Shown: piece by piece, positions 50,618-57,429 of the stretch
Position numbering within the stretch: the stretch's first letter is position 1
Layout of the letters: every line of letters begins with the position of its first letter
Source of the DNA: Isoptericola sp044389085
GTDB taxonomy: Bacteria > Actinomycetota > Actinomycetes > Actinomycetales > Cellulomonadaceae
Assembly (NCBI RefSeq): GCF_044389085.1
Contig: NZ_JBIRXP010000002.1
Location: 558,001 to 622,000 of the forward strand
Direction: 5' to 3'
Length of the DNA: 64,000 bases
The notes under the pieces: generated by a model
Told to the model about the DNA's origin: nothing
The model's database searches: none
What the model saw: the letters and a program-made list of their open reading frames with translations, nothing else
Program-made: the position numbers and the translations under genes

Positions 50618-52069
50618 ATGCCTCAGAACGTTCTGTCGTCGGACACCTCTGTCCAGGACGCGCCCGCAGCGGCCCCGCGGCCCCGCAAGGTGCCTCGCAT
50701 CGTCGTCCTCGGCGGTGGTTCCGTCGGCCTCTACGCGGCGCGTCGTCTGCGCCGCAAGCTCGGTAAGCAGGATGCGGCGATCGTCGTCGTCGACCCCCGG
50801 CCGTACATGACGTACGCGCCGTTCCTGCCGGAGGCCGGCGCGGGCTCGATCGACGCCCGCGACGTCGTGGCCCCGCACCGCAAGGCGCTCAAGGGCATCG
50901 ATGTGCTGCAGGGCCTGGTCAACCACATCGACCACGCCGGGCACAAGGTGACGATCCACCCCGAGGAGGGGCCGGACTACGAGGTCTCCTACGACCACCT
51001 GGTCATCGGCCTCGGCTCGGTGTCCCGCACGCTGCCCATCCCGGGCCTCGCGGAGAACGCGATCGGCTTCAAGAACGTGGAGGAGGCCATCGCGGTCCGC
51101 AACCACGTGCTCAACCGCATGGACGTCGCCTCGTCCACGTGGGACGCGGAGGCGCGCAAGCGCATGCTGACGTTCACGTTCGTCGGTGGTGGGTTCGCCG
51201 GCATCGAGGCGCTGGCCGAGATCGAGGACATGGCGCGCTACGCCACGCGCAACTACCCGACGATCGACGCCGAGGACCTGCGCTTCGTCATGATCGAGGG
51301 CTCCGGCCGCATCCTGCCCGAGGTCTCCGAGCCCATGGGCCTGTGGGCGCTCGACGAGATGAAGAAGCGCGGCATCGAGTTCCACCTCAACACGTTCCTG
51401 TCGTCCTGCGTGGACGGGCACGTCGTCACCTCGACGGGCGTCGAGTTCGACACCGAGACGATCGTGTGGACCGCGGGCGTCAAGGCGAACCCGGTCCTCA
51501 AGGAGGAGTCGGACCTCCCCGTCGACCGCATGGGCCGCGTCATCGTCAAGCCCACGCTGCAGGTCGCGACGGAGGACGGCGAGATCGTCCCCGACGCCTG
51601 GGCCGCGGGCGACTGCGCCGCCGTGCCGGACGTGCTCAACCCGGGCCAGTTCTGCCCGCCGAACGCGCAGCACGCCATCCGCGAGGCCACCAAGTTGGCC
51701 GACAACCTGGTCGCCGTCCTCAAGGGCCAGCAGCCGGAGGACTACGCCCACAAGAGCGTCGGCGTCGTCGCGTCCCTCGGTCTGTACAAGGGCGTCGCGG
51801 AGCTGTTCGGCTTCCTCAAGCTGCGCGGCCCGCTCGCGTGGCTCGCGCACCGTGGCTACCACGTCATGGCGATGCCGACCGGCAACCGCAAGATCCGCAT
51901 CCTCATCGGCTGGATCGGCCAGTTCCTCATGGGCCGCGAGATCGTGTCCCTCGGCTCCCTGCACGACCCGCGCGACGAGTTCCGCAAGGCGTCCGTGCCG
52001 CCGAAGCAGCCCGGCGAGAAGGTCGAGCAGAAGGCCGAGTCCTCGGCCGCGCGCGCCGAGAAGGGCTGA
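50618..52069 (+). CDS. ndh: Type II NADH dehydrogenase
   Basis: 483 residues. RIVVLGGGSVGLYAARRLRRKLG binds FAD; FTFVGGGFAGIEALAEIEDMA binds NADH; VWAAGDCAAVPD-like WAAGDCAAVPDVLNPGQFCPPNAQHA is the second FAD signature with the quinone-site AQHA. C-terminal SLGLYKGVAELFGFLKLRG and RILIGWIGQFLMGRE give amphipathic membrane contact. Passes electrons from NADH to menaquinone without proton pumping. Confidence 0.9.
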   Translation: MPQNVLSSDTSVQDAPAAAPRPRKVPRIVVLGGGSVGLYAARRLRRKLGKQDAAIVVVDPRPYMTYAPFLPEAGAGSIDARDVVAPHRKALKGIDVLQGLVNHIDHAGHKVTIHPEEGPDYEVSYDHLVIGLGSVSRTLPIPGLAENAIGFKNVEEAIAVRNHVLNRMDVASSTWDAEARKRMLTFTFVGGGFAGIEALAEIEDMARYATRNYPTIDAEDLRFVMIEGSGRILPEVSEPMGLWALDEMKKRGIEFHLNTFLSSCVDGHVVTSTGVEFDTETIVWTAGVKANPVLKEESDLPVDRMGRVIVKPTLQVATEDGEIVPDAWAAGDCAAVPDVLNPGQFCPPNAQHAIREATKLADNLVAVLKGQQPEDYAHKSVGVVASLGLYKGVAELFGFLKLRGPLAWLAHRGYHVMAMPTGNRKIRILIGWIGQFLMGREIVSLGSLHDPRDEFRKASVPPKQPGEKVEQKAESSAARAEKG

Positions 52070-52085
52070 CCTTCCCCGGTACCGT

Positions 52086-52131
52086 GAGCGGGCGCCGGCG
52101 ACCATCTTCGTGTGGTCGCCGGCGCCCGCTC
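52086..52131 (+). terminator. Terminator after ndh
   Basis: A perfect 19-bp stem (52086-52104 with 52113-52131) and an 8-base loop, 17 bases after the stop and 9 bases before the tRNA. Confidence 0.85.
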
Positions 52132-52140
52132 CGTCGTTCC

Positions 52141-52214
52141 GCCCCCGTAGCCCAACTGGCAGAGGCAGCCGGCTTAAACCCGGCCCAGTCCCGGTTCGAA
52201 CCCGGGCGGGGGCA
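52141..52214 (+). tRNA. tRNA with UAA anticodon and short variable loop
   Basis: 74 nt. Acceptor GCCCCCG/CGGGGGC, anticodon stem GCCGG/CCGGC with loop CTTAAAC (anticodon TAA at 52175-52177), five-base variable loop CCAGT, T arm CCCGG-TTCGAAC-CCGGG, discriminator A. UAA reads the Leu codon UUA, but bacterial tRNA-Leu are class II with a long variable arm, which this one lacks. The D stem is only partly paired. No CCA is encoded. Confidence 0.85.
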
Positions 52215-52365
52215 CCTGCGAACCAGATCGCGGTCGGGTATGGCACGCGTCGACCGCACCCCTTGGTGGACGCGTGCGTGATCTCGTGGTGCTGCTTCAT
52301 GCCAGGCGGTGTCGTGAGGCAAGTGTCACGATGGAGGAACAGACCCACTCGAAGGGAGTGGACCG

Positions 52366-52842
52366 ATGTTCCCGACAAAGACGCGGGCGCTCGGAGCGGC
52401 TGTCACGGTCGCGGCGGCGGGGCTGGTCGCCGGATGTGGTTCCACGGACGGTGGAGGGTCTCCGGAGACTGCCGAGGCAGTCATCTCCGAGCCGGCCGAG
52501 ATGGAGTCACCTGCGGAGGAGGCGGAGTCGGCCGAGGATGCGGACGACGGCGCGACGGTGGCGCAGGAGAACGCGAAATCGAGTGCCGAGAGCTACCTGG
52601 AGATGGGTGGCTTCTCGAAGTCCGGTCTCATGGACCAGCTGGAGTTCGAGGGTTATTCGAAGGCTGACGCGAAGTACGCCGTGGCGCATGTGGACGTCGA
52701 CTGGGACGAACAGGCCGAGATCGCGGCCCAGAACTACCTCGACACACAGTCGTTCTCGCGCTCGGGGCTCGTCGACCAGCTCGAGTTCGACGGCTTCACG
52801 ACGGAGCAGGCCGAGCACGGGGCGGACTCCGTCGGGCTCTGA
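52366..52842 (+). CDS. Ltp-type surface lipoprotein
   Basis: 158 residues. Signal with lipobox LVAGC (Cys24), then a Glu/Ala-rich acidic linker to ~65, then two ~48-residue Ltp repeats (AESYLEMGGFSKSGLMDQLEFEG(Y)... and AAQNYLDTQSFSRSGLVDQLEFDGF...), the helix-turn-helix-like module of host-cell-surface lipoproteins such as phage TP-J34 Ltp, which blocks phage DNA entry. Base composition is lower in GC than its neighbours and codon use less biased, which suggests transfer. It lies 151 bases after the tRNA. GGGAGTGG precedes ATG. Confidence 0.8.
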   Translation: MFPTKTRALGAAVTVAAAGLVAGCGSTDGGGSPETAEAVISEPAEMESPAEEAESAEDADDGATVAQENAKSSAESYLEMGGFSKSGLMDQLEFEGYSKADAKYAVAHVDVDWDEQAEIAAQNYLDTQSFSRSGLVDQLEFDGFTTEQAEHGADSVGL

Positions 52843-52868
52843 CGGTCGGGACCGACGTCGCAAGGGAC

Positions 52869-53789
52869 TCAGTCGGGCCTGTCGCCGCTCATTTCCGCCT
52901 CGACGTCGACACCCGCTCGGCGGAAGGCGTCGACGACGCGCCGGACGGCGAGCCGCTCGGCCCGGTCGGGGCGCAGCACGGCGGAGACGTGGCGCGCGGC
53001 GGCGACGTCGGCCAGCTCGCGCAGCACGATGCGGTCGCCGGTGGGCGTGGTGAAGCGGGGGAGGACGGCGACCTGGTCGCCCGCCGCGACGAGCGCCTCG
53101 ATGAGGCGGTTGTCGCGCAGCCGCTGGACCACGCGGAGCTCGGCCCCGGTGGCCTGCTCGACGGCGAGGCGGACGGAGTCGAAGGGGTAGCCGAGGGGGA
53201 CGCCGATCCAGTCCTGGTCGACCAGGTCGGTGGGCCGCACGCGGGGCAGGCGGGCGAGCGGGTGCGCCGCCGCCATCGCGATGTCGAGGGGCTCGCGCGC
53301 GAGCGGCACCACGGTGAGGCCGTCGGCGCCCGCGGGCCGCACGCTGGTGAGCGAGTGCGCGACGACGACGTCGTGGTCCGCGGTGAGCGGGCCGTACTCG
53401 GCCTCGGCGATGTCGACGTCCGCACAGCGCAGCGTGATGGCGGTGCCCGCGAGGTCCGCCATGACGCGCGGCAGGAGGAACGTGGCGGCGCTGGGCAGCG
53501 CCGCCACCGTCACGGTGCCGGAGGGCTCGCCCCGGAACTCGTCCCAGCGGGCCTGCACCTGGGCGAGCGCGGCGGCGACGCTCGCCCCGCCCTCGGCCAG
53601 CAGCCGTCCGGCCTCGGTGAGCCGAAGCCCGCGGCCGGCCGGCTCGACCAGCGGCGTGCGCAGCTCGCGCTGGGCGGTGCGCAGCTGCTGGGACACCGCC
53701 GACGGCGTGCGGTGGGTCGCGCGGGCGACGGCGGTGACGCTGCCGCGGTCGGCGAGCTCACGGAGCAGGTCGAGGTGCCGAACGTCCAT
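52869..53789 (-). CDS. LysR-family transcriptional regulator
   Basis: 306 residues. HLDLLRELADRGSVTAVARATHRTPSAVSQQLRTAQRELRTPLVEPAGRGLRLTEAG is the LysR helix-turn-helix, followed by the two-lobe effector domain. Divergent from the EamA gene, its probable target. Two bases-long gap of 26 nt separates its end from the convergent lipoprotein gene. Confidence 0.87.
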   Translation of the reverse strand: MDVRHLDLLRELADRGSVTAVARATHRTPSAVSQQLRTAQRELRTPLVEPAGRGLRLTEAGRLLAEGGASVAAALAQVQARWDEFRGEPSGTVTVAALPSAATFLLPRVMADLAGTAITLRCADVDIAEAEYGPLTADHDVVVAHSLTSVRPAGADGLTVVPLAREPLDIAMAAAHPLARLPRVRPTDLVDQDWIGVPLGYPFDSVRLAVEQATGAELRVVQRLRDNRLIEALVAAGDQVAVLPRFTTPTGDRIVLRELADVAAARHVSAVLRPDRAERLAVRRVVDAFRRAGVDVEAEMSGDRPD

Positions 53790-53809
53790 GAAGGCAGCCT
53801 ACCGACAGG

Positions 53810-53836
53810 ATGAAGAATCTTTCGCTTGTCCTTCAT
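53810..53836. promoter_or_regulatory. LysR-type operator between lysR and eamA genes
   Basis: ATGAAG (53810-53815) and CTTCAT (53831-53836) form an inverted repeat with a 15-base centre that itself holds GAAGAATCTTTC, a smaller palindrome. This is the only AT-rich part of the 71-base gap. Confidence 0.5.
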
Positions 53837-53860
53837 TGTCGCGGGGGTGAGGCTGGGCGC

Positions 53861-54799
53861 ATGCCCGCCCGCCACCGGCTGCTCGCCGTCCTGGTCGCCC
53901 TCCTGTGGGGGTTGAACTTCATCGCCATCGACGCGTCGCTGCAGCACTTCCCGCCGATGTTCCTCGTCGCGCTGCGGTTCGCGCTCATCGCGCTGCCCAC
54001 CGTGCTCCTGGTGCCGTGGCCGGACGTCCCGGTGCGCTGGGTGATCGGGTACGGGCTCGGCTTCGGCGCCCTGCAGTTCCTCTTCCTGTACTGGGGGATG
54101 GCCGCCGGGATGCCCGCCGGGCTGGCGTCGCTCGTGCTGCAGATGTCCGGGCCGTTCACCGTGCTGCTCGGCGCCACGTTCCTGCGCGAGCGCGTGAGCG
54201 GCCGGCAGGTGCTCGGCATCCTCGTGGCCGTCGGCGGTCTCACCCTCGTCGCGTGGCAGCAGGCCGCGACCGCGACGGTGGTGCCCTTCCTGCTCACGCT
54301 GGCCGGCGCCTTCGGCTGGGCGATCGGCAACATCTGCAACCGGCAGGCCAAGCCGCAGAGCCCGCTGCGCCTCACCCTGTGGATGTCCGTGGTGCCGCCG
54401 CTGCCGATGCTCGCCCTGTCCCTGCTGGTCGAGGGCCCCGGCGAGATCGGCCGCTCGCTCACCTCGTGGGACGACCCCGGCGCGGTGGGCGCCGTCGTCG
54501 GGCTCCTGTACACGGTGGTGGTCGCCACGGTGGTCGGCTCCGGTGTGTGGACCTGGCTCATGGCCCGGCACCCCGCGGGCGTGGTCGCCCCGTTCTCCAT
54601 GCTCGTGCCGGTGGTCGGCATGACGGCGTCCTGGGTGCTGCTCGGCGAGCGGGTGACGCTGGGCGAAGGGCTCGGCGCGGTGCTCGTGGTCGGCGGGGTT
54701 CTGTACGGGAGCTCCCGTGCCGGGCGCCGCCTTCTGCCGTCAGCAGAACGGCCGCCCGCCGAGCCGCTGGCGGAGCCCTCGGGCGCCGGCCGCGGGTAG
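53861..54799 (+). CDS. EamA-family metabolite exporter
   Basis: 312 residues with ten hydrophobic segments in two EamA halves (AVLVALLWGLNFIAIDASL ... ; LLTLAGAFGWAIGNICNRQA ...). Typical of YdeD/RhaT-type drug/metabolite transporters exporting amino acids. Its stop TAG (54797-54799) is also the start of the -10 hexamer of clgR. Confidence 0.83.
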   Translation: MPARHRLLAVLVALLWGLNFIAIDASLQHFPPMFLVALRFALIALPTVLLVPWPDVPVRWVIGYGLGFGALQFLFLYWGMAAGMPAGLASLVLQMSGPFTVLLGATFLRERVSGRQVLGILVAVGGLTLVAWQQAATATVVPFLLTLAGAFGWAIGNICNRQAKPQSPLRLTLWMSVVPPLPMLALSLLVEGPGEIGRSLTSWDDPGAVGAVVGLLYTVVVATVVGSGVWTWLMARHPAGVVAPFSMLVPVVGMTASWVLLGERVTLGEGLGAVLVVGGVLYGSSRAGRRLLPSAERPPAEPLAEPSGAGRG

Positions 54800-54802
54800 C
54801 GT
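54797..54802 (+). promoter_or_regulatory. -10 element of clgR overlapping the eamA stop codon
   Basis: TAGCGT (54797-54802) then seven bases and ATG at 54810, a leaderless arrangement. The TAG is the stop codon of the upstream gene. Confidence 0.5.
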
Positions 54803-54809
54803 CGTGCGC

Positions 54810-55217
54810 ATGACGGCGGACACGGGGTTCGGCACGACCGCGACGGAGCACGTGCGCGAGCCGCTGCTGCGGCACCTGGTCGGGGCGATCCTGCGCCGGG
54901 CGCGACTGGCCCAGGGGCGCACGCTCCAGGAGGTCTCGCAGGCGGCGCGCATGTCCACCGCCTACCTGTCCGAGGTGGAGCGCGGCCGCAAGGAGGCGTC
55001 GTCCGAGGTGCTCGCCGCCGTGTGCGCGGCGCTCGGCATCCGGCTCGTCGACCTCGTCGCCGAGGCGCACGACGCGCTCGCCGCGAGCGCCGAGCAGCAG
55101 CAGCGCGTCCGCGTGCTCACGTCGCTGCGCGACCGCTCGCCGTCGTCGTCCCGGCACGTGCGCTCGACGACGGCGGTGCGCTCGACGACGTCGGACGTCG
55201 TCGCCCTCGCCGCCTGA
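54810..55217 (+). CDS. clgR: ClgR-like XRE-family regulator
   Basis: 135 residues. A Cro/CI helix-turn-helix at about 36-75: GRTLQEVSQAARMSTAYLSEVERGRKEASSEVLAAVCAALG, nearly the ClgR consensus, followed by LVDLVAEAHDAL. ClgR activates clpP1P2 and clpC in actinobacteria; the clpP pair lies just downstream in convergent orientation. The C-terminal 30 residues are Ser/Thr/Arg-rich. Confidence 0.82.
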   Translation: MTADTGFGTTATEHVREPLLRHLVGAILRRARLAQGRTLQEVSQAARMSTAYLSEVERGRKEASSEVLAAVCAALGIRLVDLVAEAHDALAASAEQQQRVRVLTSLRDRSPSSSRHVRSTTAVRSTTSDVVALAA

Positions 55218-55228
55218 TCGCCCGGAGC

Positions 55229-55365
55229 GCGAGGTAGTCCGGATCCCGCCGAGGTAGTTCGTGACACGGAGTCACGAACTACCTCGGCACGACTCGAACT
55301 ACCTCGGCACGACTCGAACTACCTCGGCACGACTCGAACTACCTCGGCAGGTTCGGACTACCTCG
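55229..55365 (+). repeat. GAGGTAG 20-nt-period array 4 (two direct, five inverted copies)
   Basis: CGAGGTAGT at 55230 and 55250; inverted CTACCTCG at 55279, 55299, 55319, 55339 and 55358. Period 20 nt, 19 at the last step. The inner copies form an 18-bp perfect stem (55248-55265 with 55271-55288) with a five-base loop, a strong bidirectional transcription-end candidate between clgR and clpP2. GAACTACCTCGGCACGACTC repeats three times. Confidence 0.95.
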
Positions 55366-55372
55366 CGCGGGG

Positions 55373-56011
55373 TCAGGCGGCCGCGGACAGCTTGCGCGAG
55401 GTGACGACGGCGTCCGCGACGCCGTACTCGACGGCGTCGTGCGCGGACAGGATGAGGTCGCGGTCGGTGTCGGTGCGCAGCCGCTCCACGGTCTGCCCGG
55501 TGTGCCGGGCGAGCAGCTGCTCGGTCTCGGCGCGCAGGCGGAGCACCTCGCGCGCCTGGATGGCGAGGTCGGAGACGGTGCCCTGCCCCTGGGTGGAGGG
55601 CTGGTGCAGCAGCACGCGCGAGTGCTCCAGCACGGTGCGTTTGCCGGGCGTGCCGGCGGCGAGCAGCACCGCCGCGGCGGACGCCGCCTGCCCCATGCAG
55701 GTGGTCGCGATGTCGCAGCGCACGTACTGCATCGTGTCGTAGATCGCGGTCATCGCGGTCGCGGAGCCGCCGGGGGAGTTGATGTACAGCCCGATCTCCT
55801 GCTCGGGCGCCTCGGACTCCAGGTGCAGCAGCTGCGCCATGACGACGTTCGCCACGCCGTCGTCGACCTCCGTGCCGAGGAAAACGATGCGGTCGCGGAG
55901 CAGCCGGCTGAAGACGTCGGAGTACCGCTCGCCGAGGGGCGTGCGCTCGACGACGTTCGGGATCGTGTAGCTCATCCGCTCGCCCGTCGTCGCAGTCATC
56001 GTCGCAGTCAT
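55373..56011 (-). CDS. clpP2: ATP-dependent Clp protease proteolytic subunit (second copy)
   Basis: 212 residues. CMGQAASAAAVLLAAG carries catalytic Ser111 and HSRVLLHQPSTQ catalytic His136; YINSPGGSATAMTAIYDTM is the substrate-binding region. Second cistron of the operon: ATG at 56011 overlaps the upstream TGA (TGATG); GTG at 56014 is an alternative. With clpP1 it forms the mixed 14-mer chamber of actinobacteria. Confidence 0.92.
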   Translation of the reverse strand: MTATMTATTGERMSYTIPNVVERTPLGERYSDVFSRLLRDRIVFLGTEVDDGVANVVMAQLLHLESEAPEQEIGLYINSPGGSATAMTAIYDTMQYVRCDIATTCMGQAASAAAVLLAAGTPGKRTVLEHSRVLLHQPSTQGQGTVSDLAIQAREVLRLRAETEQLLARHTGQTVERLRTDTDRDLILSAHDAVEYGVADAVVTSRKLSAAA

Positions 56012-56637
56012 CACAGCCCCGCCTTCCGGCCGGCGGCCGACGGCCGCACGTCCTCGACGCTCTCGACGATCCGGTCGACCATCCCGTACTCGACCGCCTC
56101 GGTGGCGGTGAACCAGCGGTCGCGGTCGCTGTCGGCGGCGACCTGCTCCACCGTGCGGCCGGTGTGCTGCGCGATGAGCTCGTGCATCACGCGCTTGGTG
56201 TGCTCGAGGTTCTCCGCCTGGATCGCGATGTCGACGGCAGTGCCGCCGATGCCGGCCGACGGCTGGTGCATCATCACCCGCGTGTGCGGCAGCACGTAGC
56301 GCTTGCCCTGGGTGCCGGTGGTGAGGAGGAACTGCCCCATGCTGGCGGCGAAGCCGAACCCGACGGTCACGACGTCGTTGGGCAGCAGCCGCATGGTGTC
56401 GTAGATGCCGAGCCCCGCGGCCACGGAGCCGCCGGGGGAGTTGATGTACAGGGCGACGTCGGACCGCGGGTCCTCGGCCGACAGCAGCAGGAGCTGCGCG
56501 ACGACGCGGTTCGCGACGGCGTCGTCGATCTCGGTGCCGATCACCACGATGCGCTGGTGCAGCAGCCGCGCGGTGAGCTGGTCGTCGAAGGCGGGTGGGG
56601 CCGGCGGGGCCGGCGTGCTCAGGGTCGGTGTGCTCAT
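56011..56637 (-). CDS. clpP1: ATP-dependent Clp protease proteolytic subunit (first copy)
   Basis: 208 residues. GFGFAASMGQFLLTTG (Ser99) and PHTRVMMHQPSAG (His124) give the active site, YINSPGGSVAAGLGIYDTM the binding groove. ATG at 56637 was chosen over an upstream Met because of an Arg/Pro-rich extension. The Ala/Pro-rich N-terminus may be a propeptide or disordered lead. Confidence 0.92.
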   Translation of the reverse strand: MSTPTLSTPAPPAPPAFDDQLTARLLHQRIVVIGTEIDDAVANRVVAQLLLLSAEDPRSDVALYINSPGGSVAAGLGIYDTMRLLPNDVVTVGFGFAASMGQFLLTTGTQGKRYVLPHTRVMMHQPSAGIGGTAVDIAIQAENLEHTKRVMHELIAQHTGRTVEQVAADSDRDRWFTATEAVEYGMVDRIVESVEDVRPSAAGRKAGL

Positions 56638-56676
56638 GACCCCACGGTCCGACGCCGCGGGCCGGCGCGGGAGGGT

Positions 56677-56710
56677 TCTCTGCCCGCAGCGCATCTGCCC
56701 AGGGCAGAGA
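56677..56710. promoter_or_regulatory. Palindromic site upstream of clpP1
   Basis: TCTGCCCAGGGCAGA (56694-56708) is a perfect palindrome; TCTCTGCCC (56677-56685) adds a second copy that also pairs with GGGCAGAGA (56702-56710). It lies 40-73 bases before the clpP1 start. A regulator site is likely; whether it is ClgR is not known. Confidence 0.5.
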
Positions 56711-56774
56711 GGCCTTCGTTCACGGGCTCCCGGGGGAGCGGTGCGACGTCGCCGCGGGGCCGTCGCGGGCCGGC

Positions 56775-57296
56775 TCAGTCCGCAGAGGTGCCGCGCGCGT
56801 AGGCGTCGAGGTCGGTGTTGAGGCGCTCGACGAGCTCGGCGAGGAGGACGCGGTCCGCGGGGGACCAGTCCGCCAGCACGGTGGTGTACGTGGTGGCGCG
56901 CCGGCGGCGCTGCGCGTGCAGGGCGTCCCGGCCGTCCGCCGTGGCGGAGACGAGGACGGCCCGGCCGTCGTGGGGGTCGCGGGAGCGCTGGACGCGGCCG
57001 GCGCGCTCGAGGGAGACGACCTGTCGCGTCACCGTGGAGGCGTCGATGCCGAGCCGGTCGGCGAGGGCCTGCACGCGCTGGGGGCCGCCGTCGCGCAGGG
57101 CGTGCAGCAGCAGGTAGCCGGACCGGTCGAGGTCGTGCCCCCCGGTCCGGGCGGTGGTCGCGGCGGTGGTGCGCTCGGCGCGGCGCAGCAGCTGCGCGAG
57201 GCCGAGCTCGACGCGGGCGACGGTCTCCGGCGTCGAGCCGTCGTCGTCCGCGTCGGGGCGCGACGACCCGACATTGTTTCCCCGGGAAGCGGTCAT
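56775..57296 (-). CDS. MarR-family transcriptional regulator
   Basis: 173 residues. LDRSGYLLLHALRDGGPQRVQALADRLGIDASTVTRQVVSLERAGRVQRSRDPHDGRAVLVSATADGR is the MarR winged helix (seen in pieces). ATG is six bases after TAGGAT (57308-57303), a leaderless start. Divergent from the MFS gene, which it presumably represses. Confidence 0.88.
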   Translation of the reverse strand: MTASRGNNVGSSRPDADDDGSTPETVARVELGLAQLLRRAERTTAATTARTGGHDLDRSGYLLLHALRDGGPQRVQALADRLGIDASTVTRQVVSLERAGRVQRSRDPHDGRAVLVSATADGRDALHAQRRRRATTYTTVLADWSPADRVLLAELVERLNTDLDAYARGTSAD

Positions 57297-57302
57297 AGGT
57301 GT

Positions 57303-57335
57303 ATCCTACAGGTAATTACCTGCATCATGCAGGTA
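57303..57335. promoter_or_regulatory. MarR operator: two overlapping palindromes
   Basis: CAGGTAATTACCTG (57309-57322) is a perfect 14-bp palindrome, and TACCTGCATCATGCAGGTA (57317-57335) a perfect 19-bp one sharing TACCTG. Together three CAGGTA/TACCTG half-sites sit directly upstream of the marR -10. Confidence 0.75.
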
Positions 57336-57429
57336 TCTCGACGCCCGCACCGCCCCGGCCGTGCGACGGCGCAGCACCAGCAGCAGACGACGCCCGCGGT
57401 CGACCCGTGGGGGCAGGAGCGAGGAGTCC

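Noticed and set aside
52141..52842. Intact prophage or integrative element
   Set aside because: No integrase, structural phage gene or second copy of the tRNA end in the window; only the lipoprotein hints at it.
29219..55365. Insertion-sequence ends
   Set aside because: No transposase, target duplication or conserved interior; elements are tandem arrays.
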